Assembly: GCF_003590095.1 (NCBI RefSeq)
Contig: NC_039498.1
Coordinates: forward strand, 5,890,001-5,954,000
From: Trichoplusia ni
Lineage: Eukaryota > Arthropoda > Insecta > Lepidoptera > Noctuidae
DNA: 64,000 nt
Direction of reading: 5' to 3'
Below the pieces are notes generated by a model, which was not told where the DNA came from, did no database searches, and saw only the letters and a list, made by a program, of their open reading frames with translations. Both the position numbers and the translations under genes were made by a program. Shown one piece after another: positions 29,601 through 32,948 of this stretch (within the stretch, counting starts at the first letter, position 1; every line of letters begins with the position of its first letter).

Positions 29601-31778
29601 TGGTGTCGGAGTGGTTCGATCTCGAGCGCGCCGCTCGGCGTCAGCGACATGCGAGCGCTGTCCACACGCATCGGGGAACCGTTCTTCAGCCAGGTCACCT
29701 GGGTAAAATATTCAACATCAGTGTCTATGAAGAAAATGACGGTCTGCTGGTTCGATCCCAACGCAGGTGAAGTACCAATGTGACGTTTTCACAGTTACAT
29801 GTACTTCCTCAATCAAATCACTGAGAAACATCGTAAGGAGACCTAGATTACAAATATTGGATTGAAAAATCGCCAATTCGCACCAACTTACACGGGGTGT
29901 GGAATCGTTGAAAAAGCGAATTTCAATGCGCTCAGGAGAAAAGACCACCATATCTTTATACAAATTACATCACAAAAGAATTTAAGCACAACTCACATTC
30001 AACTTAAGCATAGGAGGCGCATTATGAAGTCTCGTCGCGCCGTACACACGTCGGTCGGGCGGCGCGGCCGTGTGTAGGCGCAGCGCGAGGCGCGGGGGCG
30101 CGCGGACACCGCACGCGAGCAGGGCCGCGCCCCCCGCCGCGCCCAGCACCGAGCGGGGCCCGCCGGCGACGTCGGGGACCTCTGAAAATTATGGAAAATG
30201 TTTATTAGAAAAGTAAACTGGTCAAGTAGACACTAAAGAATCTGTACTGATCGTCATCTCAGCCTATAGCTGTCCACTGTTGGACATAGGCCTCTCCATA
30301 CGTTCTCCAGCGCGACCGGTGCATTGCTACCAGCGCCCAACGAGACCCAGCGGCTTTCACCAGGTCGTCGGTCCATCTGGCGGGTGGCCGTGCCACGCTG
30401 TACTAATACGATTAAGGAGAACTAACTTAAAAACATAACTTGCCATTCGACATTTTTTTTTATTGTTTTTACAGTTTCTTTTCTTTCTTTAGCACACTGC
30501 GGGCTGCGCAAAGGCCTCTCCCAAATCCTTCCACGATTCTCTGTTCTGGGCCACATGCAACTAGCCCACGCAGTAAGCTCCTAGATCAAAGCCGACGTTT
30601 CCTAGACCGCCTATGGCGACGCCGTAGATAACAATCGTAAAAAAATCATCATCTCTGAAAATTCCAACTGAACTTCCAACAGTCTACCTATCACGGTTCA
30701 TAAGATAGAGCCTGGTGACAATCATTCAGAAGTCAACTCTTTAGTTGGTAAAAAATACTAGACCTCAACTCTAATAGCCCAGTCAATACATCAGTCAGAC
30801 CTATAATGATTGGATTTAGAAGTGACAAATAGTACTCACCGGCCAAAAACACCGTCGCCACTCTCGACAGTATAGTCCCGACGCCGTCCACAGTGGCCAC
30901 GCACTGGTACTGCCCAGCCAGCGATGCTGACATCTCCGTGATCGATAGAGAGCCATTGGGGAGCTGTTTTCTGTGGAAACAAGTTATGAAATGTTGTTTT
31001 GGATATGTTTACGAAGGATACAGGGTTGCCGAGTGGTATAAGGCACAGCCACAGCCATTATGCACGAAGAGTCTTGGGTGAGCCCCGCGTAAGACAAGCT
31101 TTTGTGTGAGACAAAAACGATTTGTTTTGAGTTTGTGGATGTAAGTTGAATGTCTGTGATAATTAACGATACAATTTTTCTCCTCTTAAAAAACAAGACA
31201 TGTTAGTCTTAATAAAATGGGTATATGGAACTGAAACTAAGGATCTTCAAGTAGACCAAACCAGTCTTTTAGCTATTTATTTCCAGATCAAGATTCTTCT
31301 ACTAGGGTAGGGACATCCCTCCCTCTACAGTAGATTGTCAACCAGATTTATATATTCCTTAAAAAGACAACTGCACGAAGCAATTACATGCTTGTCTCTA
31401 ATTCAAGTCACATGCTCAAGACACGAACAACTCAGAACAATTCGTGGATCACACAAATTGTACTACTCGAAGACGGAAACCGCTACACCTCGTGCTCAAT
31501 ACGTTCGTTCTGATGACTTACATCACTCGGCTACCCATGCTTATCTTAAAGAAAGAATTGTAAACGTGTGATTCTAACTATGACTCACCTATATTTATCC
31601 GTGTCCGTTATACCATGATCCCTGGTCGGTGGTGACACCACGCTGTGTCTCCACGCCAGGCGTATGGCGCGGCGTGACGTCGCAGAACAAGCCAGCAGCG
31701 CTGCCTCGCCTGGTGCTATCACCGCATCGCTGGGCTCTGAGGTAAAGCGGACGCCGAAGTCTAGAGGATCCTCGCCAC
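8462..31778 (-). CDS. fra: frazzled, DCC/neogenin-family netrin receptor (31 exons; N-terminal exon not seen)
   Basis: Single-pass receptor for netrin that steers growth cones and migrating cells. I joined 31 minus-strand exons by GT-AG borders; codon phase agrees at every junction, giving about 1505 residues with no internal stop. Domains in order: four Ig (paired cysteines in E1/E2, E3/E4, E6/E7, E8/E9), acidic linker, six fibronectin III, transmembrane helix (E22), then a cytoplasmic tail with P1 (PPDLWIHHDQMELK, E24), a proline-rich region (E28-E29) and P3 (NLEGLMKDLSAIT, E31). Four Ig plus six FNIII plus P1 and P3 is diagnostic of DCC/neogenin/Frazzled and excludes Robo, protogenin or Ihog. 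P3 is known in the family for receptor self-association and co-receptor binding, and P1 for adaptor binding. The first visible exon starts in mid-codon, so the start codon and signal peptide lie upstream. Assignment is by recognised motifs; no alignment was run. Confidence 0.96.
8666..9049. mobile_element. MITE with about 50-bp terminal inverted repeats, TA target
   Basis: Ends read acggtgattttttagtcgtc / gacgactaaaaaatcac and continue inward to ...agttcatgtatcc / ggatacacgaact. Flanked by TA on both sides. Same family as 19338-19724, in the opposite orientation. It sits in the last fra intron. Confidence 0.85.
9200..9365 (-). mobile_element. tRNA-headed SINE, family A, diverged
   Basis: Body acacgcattcctgaatcaca and box-B-like gaggatcgaactaaggac. 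Confidence 0.65.
9661..9908 (-). mobile_element. retroposon 3' end ('ctagctgttgcccgcgacttcgtc' family)
   Basis: Reverse copy: ctgaagagtttgtttgtttg, atctcaggaactactggttc, acaatggaaaatgtg, and ends gacgaagtcgcgggcaacag ctag. In the last fra intron. Confidence 0.75.
10407..10561 (-). CDS. fra: fra E30: cytoplasmic tail
   Basis: Acceptor ttatccccag / donor AGAG|GTATTG. Encodes RDSLSSESGPVPAAGGSLQ, RRPAPAPSHALHSFTLSDNA and SDHSTPTHSHSRG. Ser/Pro/His-rich, disordered. Confidence 0.93.
11008..11205 (-). mobile_element. 5S-family SINE body/tail, truncated
   Basis: catcatcttcctagcc..ttgaggtcggcttccag, gagtgactgcctatctgac and gggcaacacgatacacc match the common body. Confidence 0.75.
11237..11354 (-). 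CDS. fra: fra E29: cytoplasmic tail
   Basis: Acceptor cggttcag / donor ACACA|GTGAGT. Encodes GCPLGAACSAPAPGGDIYAC and AARERGHYVAYEPLGHYT. The tyrosines in HYVAYEPLGHYT are plausible phosphorylation sites (inference). Confidence 0.92.
11695..11825. mobile_element. foldback MITE, complete
   Basis: Left arm caacggtttacttacgcgta, right arm acgcgtgagtaagccgttg. The arms are inverted over about 35 bp. In the E28-E29 intron. Confidence 0.8.
11973..12063 (-). CDS. fra: fra E28: proline-rich P2-like region
   Basis: Acceptor ccttgacag / donor CCCT|GTAAGT. Encodes STPLLAGVAPLGSPQSSLA and SLAPLHPPPAP. Pro/Ser/Leu-rich, in the position of the P2 segment of DCC. Confidence 0.92.
12541..12638 (-). CDS. 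fra: fra E27: cytoplasmic tail, GV repeat
   Basis: Donor ACCAG|GTACGA. Two in-frame acceptors 9 nt apart: tgtgctgtgcag (exon to 12638) and caatgacag (exon to 12629). The upstream one has the better pyrimidine tract and gives PMTGMGVGVG; the other gives RMGVGVG. Then GGVGCANTCERRAHARMPHP and DQ follow. Confidence 0.85.
12692..13284 (-). mobile_element. tRNA-headed SINE, family C, split by a MITE
   Basis: Two parts, 12692-12771 (3' body, cacaacgccatctagtgtca) and 13128-13284 (tRNA head, box B complement gggaaacgaacccacgac, ends ctagaccaacaggccag). Interrupted by the MITE at 12772-13127. Confidence 0.85.
12772..13127. mobile_element. MITE with about 70-bp terminal inverted repeats, TA duplication
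   Basis: Begins caggctgtcctaaaactcaa and ends with its near-complement ttgagttttgggacaccctg; the arms continue through cgataatctgagaccgga / tccggtctcagattatcg. Flanked by TA, as for Tc1/mariner-type insertions. The SINE sequence resumes exactly after it. Confidence 0.88.
13605..14000. repeat. tandem duplication of the E26 3' end with its donor
   Basis: Three copies keyed on agcgataatgat at about 13620, 13770 and 13934. Each holds the complement of ..GCGACTATATGCCT.. plus intron flank. The lowest copy has lost the GTGAGC donor (GTTAGC), the middle one keeps GTGAGA, the top one is the real exon end. Confidence 0.85.
13961..14074 (-). CDS. fra: fra E26: cytoplasmic tail with CxxCxxCxxC
   Basis: Acceptor actgctag / donor AAAC|GTGAGC. 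Encodes SRSASAAGSDDTAVLRASP and ADLCRRCDRCDACDYMPK, with four cysteines at three-residue spacing. The 3' end of this exon plus its donor and the next about 60 nt of intron are present as two further degraded tandem copies downstream (13600-13900). Confidence 0.9.
14880..15340. repeat. degenerate AGTC/AATCAGTCC array
   Basis: Dozens of agtc/aatcagtcc units in the E25-E26 intron, with a higher-order block (gtcaaacgaaactagtc..) at 15054 and 15157 and a diverged one near 15290. Confidence 0.7.
15375..15515 (-). CDS. fra: fra E25: cytoplasmic tail
   Basis: Acceptor cccgctcacag / donor GTCG|GTGAGT. Encodes SGGSAEGALMSSTLTLGRAA, EYEPARHPPPPASLDRRHH and VPTYV. Disordered, Ser/Pro/Arg-rich tail as in the family. 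The A|TG split codon with E24 gives Met. Confidence 0.93.
15939..16022 (-). CDS. fra: fra E24: cytoplasmic P1 motif
   Basis: Acceptor cggcctcag / donor GCTA|GTAAGA. Encodes GIKPPDLWIHHDQMELKHMD and KSLHSSA. PPDLWIHH is the P1 signature of DCC, neogenin and Frazzled, known to bind cytoplasmic adaptors. Confidence 0.97.
16223..16320. repeat. CGTAGCAG repeat, 30-bp period
   Basis: CGTAGCAG at 16223, 16253 and 16313 (spacing 30 and 60) in the intron between the microexon and E24. Confidence 0.65.
16560..16573 (-). CDS. fra: fra E23: probable 14-nt microexon
   Basis: Candidate exon TGAAGTTGCCAAAG, flanked by acceptor caatctcag and a strong donor AAAG|GTAAGT. E22 leaves two bases and E24 begins with two bases, so an exon of length 2 mod 3 is needed; 14 nt fits and gives DT-SEVAK-AGIKPPDLW. 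A longer exon with the next acceptor upstream (34 nt) has a stop in the required frame. Nothing else between 16023 and 16751 offered a better fit, but transcript data would be needed to settle it. Confidence 0.6.
16633..16747. repeat. CGTAGC array beside the transmembrane-exon donor
   Basis: Eight CGTAG units (seven CGTAGC) in 115 bp, starting at the E22 donor itself and running toward the microexon. On the transcript they read GCTACG. Confidence 0.8.
16752..16896 (-). CDS. fra: fra E22: juxtamembrane and transmembrane helix
   Basis: Acceptor gagtcag / donor ACTAG|GTATGC. Encodes EGGGLASATSAWLWASAGG, then the hydrophobic ACAVLALAAALALSLCC, stopped by a basic RRSQ. Signal-anchor topology puts the tail in the cytoplasm. 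Ends with two bases (AG) of a split codon, which does not match the phase of E24 and so demands a small exon between them. Confidence 0.93.
17033..17224 (-). CDS. fra: fra E21: FN6 C-terminal half
   Basis: Acceptor attttcccag / donor ATGG|GTAAGG. Encodes GYVIMYAVSRGGEEEWTAIA, VERLRPRTTYLIKLQARNSK and GLGPFCPPITYTTAM, ending the last FNIII domain before the membrane. Confidence 0.95.
17570..17775 (+). mobile_element. tRNA-headed SINE, family A, good copy
   Basis: Box A-like tagccgagcggttgagg, box B gcgggttcgatcccc, then body ggacaagcatttgtgtgaac and tail aaggattaaattccttacta. Diagnostic pol III promoter layout. Confidence 0.85.
17820..18125 (-). mobile_element. non-LTR retrotransposon reverse-transcriptase fragment
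   Basis: Minus-strand frame holds FDPVDKVLLRKLSETGFSP, GVSQGSILGPLWFNIMVNNL and LLYADDLNL. The S-Q-G-x-x-L-G-P-L-x-F block and YADD are RT core motifs. Only about 100 residues of the palm remain; a SINE lies directly beyond. In the E20-E21 intron, same strand as fra. Confidence 0.88.
18227..18397 (-). CDS. fra: fra E20: FN5 end and FN6 start
   Basis: Acceptor accccgcag / donor ACAG|GTCAGT. Encodes GRESAWSMLVSNTTLEAAP, equivalent to the 'STWSM' end of FN5 in DCC, then GPRELRAAPPPPPASAAR and LDLAWQPPAKPNGLITG of FN6. A second acceptor 3 nt downstream would drop one residue; the longer form fits the family spacing better. Confidence 0.94.
18868..18980. mobile_element. foldback MITE fragment
   Basis: gtgagaatgattcattatta then ggattactcacgcgtattta, tagtttcggacccaac and gagctgacgc; matches 39975-40085. 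Confidence 0.65.
19044..19188 (-). CDS. fra: fra E19: FN5 middle
   Basis: Acceptor ttgttctacag / donor AAAG|GTGAGC. Encodes GRRYVVRWSSAGGRVRSFNA and LDELRPYTQYEFAVKLIKG (F strand; NAT sequon). Confidence 0.95.
19218..19816 (-). mobile_element. tRNA-headed SINE, family C, split by a MITE
   Basis: Parts 19218-19337 and 19725-19816. 3' body cacaacgccatctagtctca, head with gggaatcgaacccacgatct. A MITE occupies 19338-19724, and the head is cut off where another SINE tail begins. Confidence 0.82.
19338..19724. mobile_element. MITE with about 50-bp terminal inverted repeats, TA target
   Basis: Ends caccgtgatttttagtcgtc / gacgactaaaaaatcaccgtg, continuing to cagttcatgtatcc / ggatacatgaactg. Second copy of the 8666-9049 family, reversed. 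In the E18-E19 intron. Confidence 0.87.
19963..20028 (-). CDS. fra: fra E18: FN5 start
   Basis: 22 whole codons. Acceptor tacatgcag / donor GGACAG|GTAATA. Encodes VIMLSGTTAVVYWTDPTLPK and GQ, strands A-B of FN5, with the conserved tryptophan. FN5 is, with FN4 and FN6, part of the netrin-contacting region in the family. Confidence 0.92.
20425..20615 (-). CDS. fra: fra E17: FN4 end and acidic FN4-FN5 linker
   Basis: Acceptor cccacccacag / donor GTTAAG|GTGAGA. Encodes SNAEYVISLRASNSRGLGPA (F-G strands) and TVRTKPPAADED, then an almost purely acidic run ending at DERDEPPPLIPPVGVK. The junction with E18 reads VGVKVIMLSGTT, the start of FN5. Confidence 0.94.
20953..21108 (-). CDS. fra: fra E16: FN4 N-terminal half
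   Basis: Acceptor tctgtttag / donor CTGG|GTCAGT. Encodes RAGRDWISVWWGEEEGG, RGYVLGWGLGVPDDAARELP and HSHVIRGL. The GYVLGWG form of strand C' is characteristic of FN4 in this family. Very GC-rich. Confidence 0.93.
21300..21560. repeat. dispersed repeat (also at 43470-43730)
   Basis: Shares gcggttcaggtttagtcagt, gagagtctgacactaccca and the 'tccccgcctaac' end with the second copy. GC-richer than its surroundings; class unknown. Confidence 0.65.
21633..21753 (-). CDS. fra: fra E15: FN3 end and FN3-FN4 linker
   Basis: Acceptor tttttctag / donor TACCA|GTACGT. Encodes IRVCAINVNGSGPFSEWVTA (FNIII F-G strands with an NGS sequon), then STQRQELDESRVPPQPPPLT. Confidence 0.94.
21840..22015 (+). repeat. 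dispersed repeat carrying TGACGTCA
   Basis: tttatcacgtaaacaaatta, ggatacagtcatttaaatac and gtgtgacgtcactcaccagt. Copies at 31850-32035 (+) and 38050-38190 (-). Confidence 0.6.
22228..22316 (+). mobile_element. retroposon tail ('cagcagtggacagctatagg' family)
   Basis: ggttgtgctggagaacatat, gcctgcgtccagcagtggac, agctataggctgagatgatg. Ends 27 bp from the fra E14 donor side. Confidence 0.75.
22343..22567 (-). CDS. fra: fra E14: FN3 middle
   Basis: Acceptor cccttctag / donor TATCAG|GTATGA; 75 whole codons. Encodes SILVRWEAPPSRTHRGALTG, YKVRYRAV, then a low-complexity Ala/Gly/Pro insert (GAAAGGAGPAGSPPGS) in the C-C'-E region, then LRGLDTATTYQ. Skipping it would keep the frame but remove the core of FN3. 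Confidence 0.93.
23059..23271 (-). CDS. fra: fra E13: FN2 C-terminal half and FN3 start
   Basis: Acceptor tttcaaaag / donor GCTACG|GTATTA. Encodes VDSGREQFQWVETEP, LTGLRAASTYVLRVAGAGG (F strand), then PPANVTVVATSAT opening FN3. In phase 0 at both ends. Confidence 0.94.
23609..23761 (-). CDS. fra: fra E12: FN2 N-terminal half
   Basis: Acceptor acctctcag / donor ACTGAG|GTAAGA. Encodes MVEVRTSEEE (end of FN1) then PPLNLRGEAV, LRLTWSPP and TKYSIHYTE, the A-C strands of FN2. In phase 0 at both ends. Confidence 0.95.
24177..24536 (+). mobile_element. 5S rRNA-headed SINE, full length with target-site duplication
   Basis: Flanked by a perfect 16-bp duplication gaatcagtaccttcaa (24161-24176 and 24537-24552). 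The head contains gatcacaggttaagc and gtagatgggtgacc, matching the 5S rRNA internal promoter (GTTAAGC ... TTAGATGGGTGACC). The body carries gtgttgcccaggtaactggg and gcagtcgctccttg and ends in a short gat-type tail. Such a chimera has, as I recall, been described in Helicoverpa. Confidence 0.9.
24568..24691 (-). CDS. fra: fra E11: FN1 C-terminal half
   Basis: Acceptor tcccccag / donor ACTGAT|GTAAGT. Encodes ERVARGGPSRHEMNVASLQP and NTTYQFTVLAYTEHGTSPP, the L-x-P-x-T-x-Y-x-F signature of an FNIII F strand. The E10 junction gives SERERVARGG, as expected for FN1 of this family. Confidence 0.95.
24893..25095 (-). mobile_element. retroposon 3' end ('tataatattag' family)
   Basis: tataataatattatgatgaa, aaaccactgaacagatttta, tatagatggtttttatcccg-like body in reverse. 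Confidence 0.5.
25334..25718 (-). CDS. fra: fra E10: Ig4-FN1 acidic linker and FN1 N-terminal half
   Basis: Largest exon, 385 nt. Acceptor gtattccag / donor GAGAG|GTGGGT. The first about 85 residues form a linker rich in Asp/Glu/Ser/Thr with N-glycosylation sequons (NIT, NST, NAS), YDDYDSDVDF and an LDLDLDL run. FN1 then starts at APRGLKAVIVKHRFVTLSWE and EVTGYAVIYKVKGSER. The linker is longer than I would expect for vertebrate DCC. Confidence 0.93.
26250..26464 (-). mobile_element. tRNA-headed SINE, family A, sense to fra, 10 nt from a donor
   Basis: Box A complement caaccactcggctatccgtg and box B complement gggatcgaacccgcgac. A second, partial body (26255-26335) is joined to it. Its 5' end is about 10 nt past the E9 donor. 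Confidence 0.85.
26475..26596 (-). CDS. fra: fra E9: Ig4, C-terminal half
   Basis: Acceptor cttctctag / donor GACG|GTAAGA. Encodes TSLRIQGVLRVDAGMFQCAA (second Ig4 cysteine) and IAAVRLMVLPPDD. A tRNA-headed SINE in sense orientation begins about 10 nt past the donor. Confidence 0.95.
27130..27296 (-). CDS. fra: fra E8: Ig4, N-terminal half
   Basis: Acceptor gtttggcag / donor GACGG|GTGAGT. Encodes SPRVQMGASGA, GDVTLRCEVRGRPPPSVTWL (first cysteine and core tryptophan of Ig4) and KDGDPLSPNNHDIALLDG. Confidence 0.95.
27346..27603 (-). mobile_element. tRNA-headed SINE, family C, complete
   Basis: From cacaacgtcatctagtctca to gggaatcgagccaacgacc and ctagaccatcaggccag. Uninterrupted copy in the E7-E8 intron. 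Confidence 0.85.
27758..27899 (-). CDS. fra: fra E7: Ig3, C-terminal half
   Basis: Acceptor attccccag / donor TTG|GTATGT. Encodes DLDSRFYLVGSGSLRVQQ and DAGAYTCRAHSRLDSADHTT with the second Ig3 cysteine (D-A-G-x-Y-x-C). Ends on a codon boundary. Confidence 0.95.
27911..28127 (-). mobile_element. tRNA-headed SINE, family B
   Basis: aaataaataaatgcggacaa tail, aaagtaagttgctaaagcac body, gggatcgaaaccaggacc box B, tcgaccacggaggtcgt head. In the E6-E7 intron, beginning 10 bp above the E7 acceptor. Confidence 0.87.
28344..28431 (-). CDS. fra: fra E6: Ig3, N-terminal half
   Basis: Acceptor tgattacag / donor CTTAG|GTGAGA. Encodes ASVTFDCAAVGNPKPEITWL with the first cysteine and core tryptophan of Ig3, then NNGAAIDL. 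Both ends are in split codons that match E5 and E7. Confidence 0.95.
28696..28973 (+). mobile_element. 5S-family SINE, head mostly missing
   Basis: ataacgagtttatccgtgtt, ggcacgttaaattgtag, gtcagataggcagtcgctcc, ending ggccaatgatgaa. Confidence 0.8.
28985..29152 (+). mobile_element. 5S-family SINE, second truncated copy
   Basis: Begins in the body (gtaagaagctagaaagtctg) and ends gatgtcgatgatgatgg, about 13 nt below the E5 donor. Tandem with the previous copy. Confidence 0.8.
29165..29265 (-). CDS. fra: fra E5: Ig2-Ig3 junction
   Basis: Acceptor cttttacag / donor GAAG|GTAAGA. Encodes TSEETELRVSAET, then PPRFIATPQPVTVMEG, the first strands of Ig3. A plus-strand SINE ends about 13 nt below the donor. 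Confidence 0.93.
29544..29698 (-). CDS. fra: fra E4: Ig2, C-terminal half
   Basis: Acceptor ttttacccag / donor TTCAA|GTAAGT. Encodes VTWLKNGSPMR (core Trp), SGALEIEPLRHHDSARYACR (second Ig2 cysteine, D-x-A-x-Y-x-C) and VALANDPQIFK. Codon phase joins to E5 through AA|A. Confidence 0.95.
29997..30181 (-). CDS. fra: fra E3: Ig2, N-terminal half
   Basis: Acceptor ttttcag / donor GAAT|GTGAGT. Encodes VPDVAGGPRSVLGAA and LLACGV with the first Ig2 cysteine. After the cysteine comes an unusually long Arg/Leu/Ala/Pro-rich stretch (PRLALRLHTAAPPDRR and VYGATRLHNAPPMLKLN) before the tryptophan in E4. The strand is very GC-rich compared with its introns. Ends on a codon boundary. Confidence 0.9.
30247..30402 (-). 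mobile_element. retroposon tail ('cagcagtggacagctatagg' family)
   Basis: tcatctcagcctatagctgt, ccactgttggacataggcct, ccagcgcgaccggtgcattg; in the E2-E3 intron. Confidence 0.75.
30488..30628 (-). mobile_element. retroposon tail ('gggctgcgcaaaggcctctc' family)
   Basis: aatccttccacgattctctg, tgggccacatgcaactagcc, tagaccgcctatggcgacg. Related copy at 55686-55823. Confidence 0.65.
30840..30970 (-). CDS. fra: fra E2: Ig1, C-terminal half
   Basis: Acceptor tttccacag / donor GCCG|GTGAGT. Encodes KQLPNGSLSI with a possible N-glycosylation site, then GQYQCVATVDG holding the second Ig1 cysteine, and the strand leading to VFLAE at the Ig1-Ig2 boundary. The split codon AG|A with E1 gives Arg. Confidence 0.94.
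31018..31150 (+). mobile_element. tRNA-headed SINE, family A, diverged
   Basis: gttgccgagtggtataaggc head, gggtgagccccgcgtaagac box-B area, then gcttttgtgtgag body. Confidence 0.55.
31399..31541 (-). mobile_element. tRNA-headed SINE, family A, diverged
   Basis: tcaagtcacatgctcaagac, attcgtggatcacacaaat, catcactcggctacccatgc. Confidence 0.6.
31589..31778 (-). CDS. fra: fra E1: Ig1, N-terminal half
   Basis: Acceptor tcgacag / donor TATAG|GTGAGT. Starts with two bases of a split codon, so one base comes from the missing 5' exon. Encodes RFTSEPSDAVIAPGEAALLA followed by the first Ig1 cysteine (LLACSA) and the core tryptophan (RLAWRH). The 'F..EPSD..' opening is typical of the mature N-terminus of this family, so only the signal peptide and a few residues should be missing. 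Confidence 0.93.
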
Positions 31779-31849
31779 CTGTCGAGGAAATTTCAAAATT
31801 AAGTGACTTTGTTTTGCACTTCTATATACGGTCGGGTGTTTGAGAAAAA

Positions 31850-32035
31850 AAACTGTTAAGTTCATCCAGCAGATTTCCAAACATATGGACATGATATATT
31901 GGATATGATCCTTTTCTTTTATCTCGTAAATAAAAAGGTGGATACAGTGATTCTAAAATCTCGCATGACGTCACTTGCCAGTACGGTTTTCACTAGCAAG
32001 TGATGTTACTAGCTACTATCATACATTCTATTATC
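31850..32035 (+). repeat. dispersed repeat carrying TGACGTCA
   Basis: ttttatctcgtaaataaaaa, gtggatacagtgattctaaa, cgcatgacgtcacttgccag; same family as 21840 and 38050. Confidence 0.6.
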
Positions 32036-32721
32036 TTAAGTGCTTGAAATCCACCTAACTTTCACTGCGATAAAATTAAAAAACGTATTCAATATTTTTG
32101 GGAAAACTGTGTAACGGAATAATTCGCTTTTTAGTCAAATACCCTAATCTCGCAAGTTAAAGAAATTTTTGTAATTTTTTTTTCGACATTGTCTCAAAAA
32201 TACCTTCAAATCACTACAATCTCGACAAGTCATAACATTTGTCTTATACGGCGCCGTGGGTAGATACATGACTCTGAACAGCATCTTAATGCATTTCACT
32301 TTCAAATTCAACCATTTTTAGACATTTGGGACATGTTTCATAAAATACAAAACTTTCTGCTTTGACTTTTTGGCTTTGTTTTGCAATTTTAATAATAAAA
32401 AAATGAGATACTTTTTGTTTAAAATTTAAATATGAAAACATTTATGTATTTTCAAAAATATGTCACAAGCAACGGTACCAAAAAAAAATATTTTTTTAAC
32501 AACAATAACGTACAAATGCTTTCAAATAATTACTGAGCCAAGCTTGATTTAAACATATACGCCGATATTTTATTTCATAAAATATTTTAATAATCGACGA
32601 ACATTTTTCGGGCTTATTCAAGAATCGTTATAAATTAAAGTAATAAATATAAACTTCTCTCAATTGTTTATTTATGCATGACTTACATCGTTGAACTAAA
32701 TTTAATATTCACATTATTAGA

Positions 32722-32948
32722 CGACCTCCGTGGTCGGGTGGCGTACGCACCGGTTTCAAGGTGTCGGTAGCACTGGGGTCCCGGGTTCGATCCCCGGTCG
32801 GGTCAGTGTAAAAATTCACATTTCTACATTGTCTCGGGTCTGGGTGTTTGCGGTACCTTCGTTGTATCTGAATTCCATAACACAAGTGCTTTAGCAACTT
32901 ACTTTGGGTTCAGAACAATGTATGTGATGTTGTCCGCCTTTATTTATT
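32722..32948 (+). mobile_element. tRNA-headed SINE, family B, good copy
   Basis: Head cgacctccgtggtcgggtgg, box B cgggttcgatccccggtcgg, body gtaaaaattcacatttctac, and tail ccgcctttatttatt. Confidence 0.88.
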
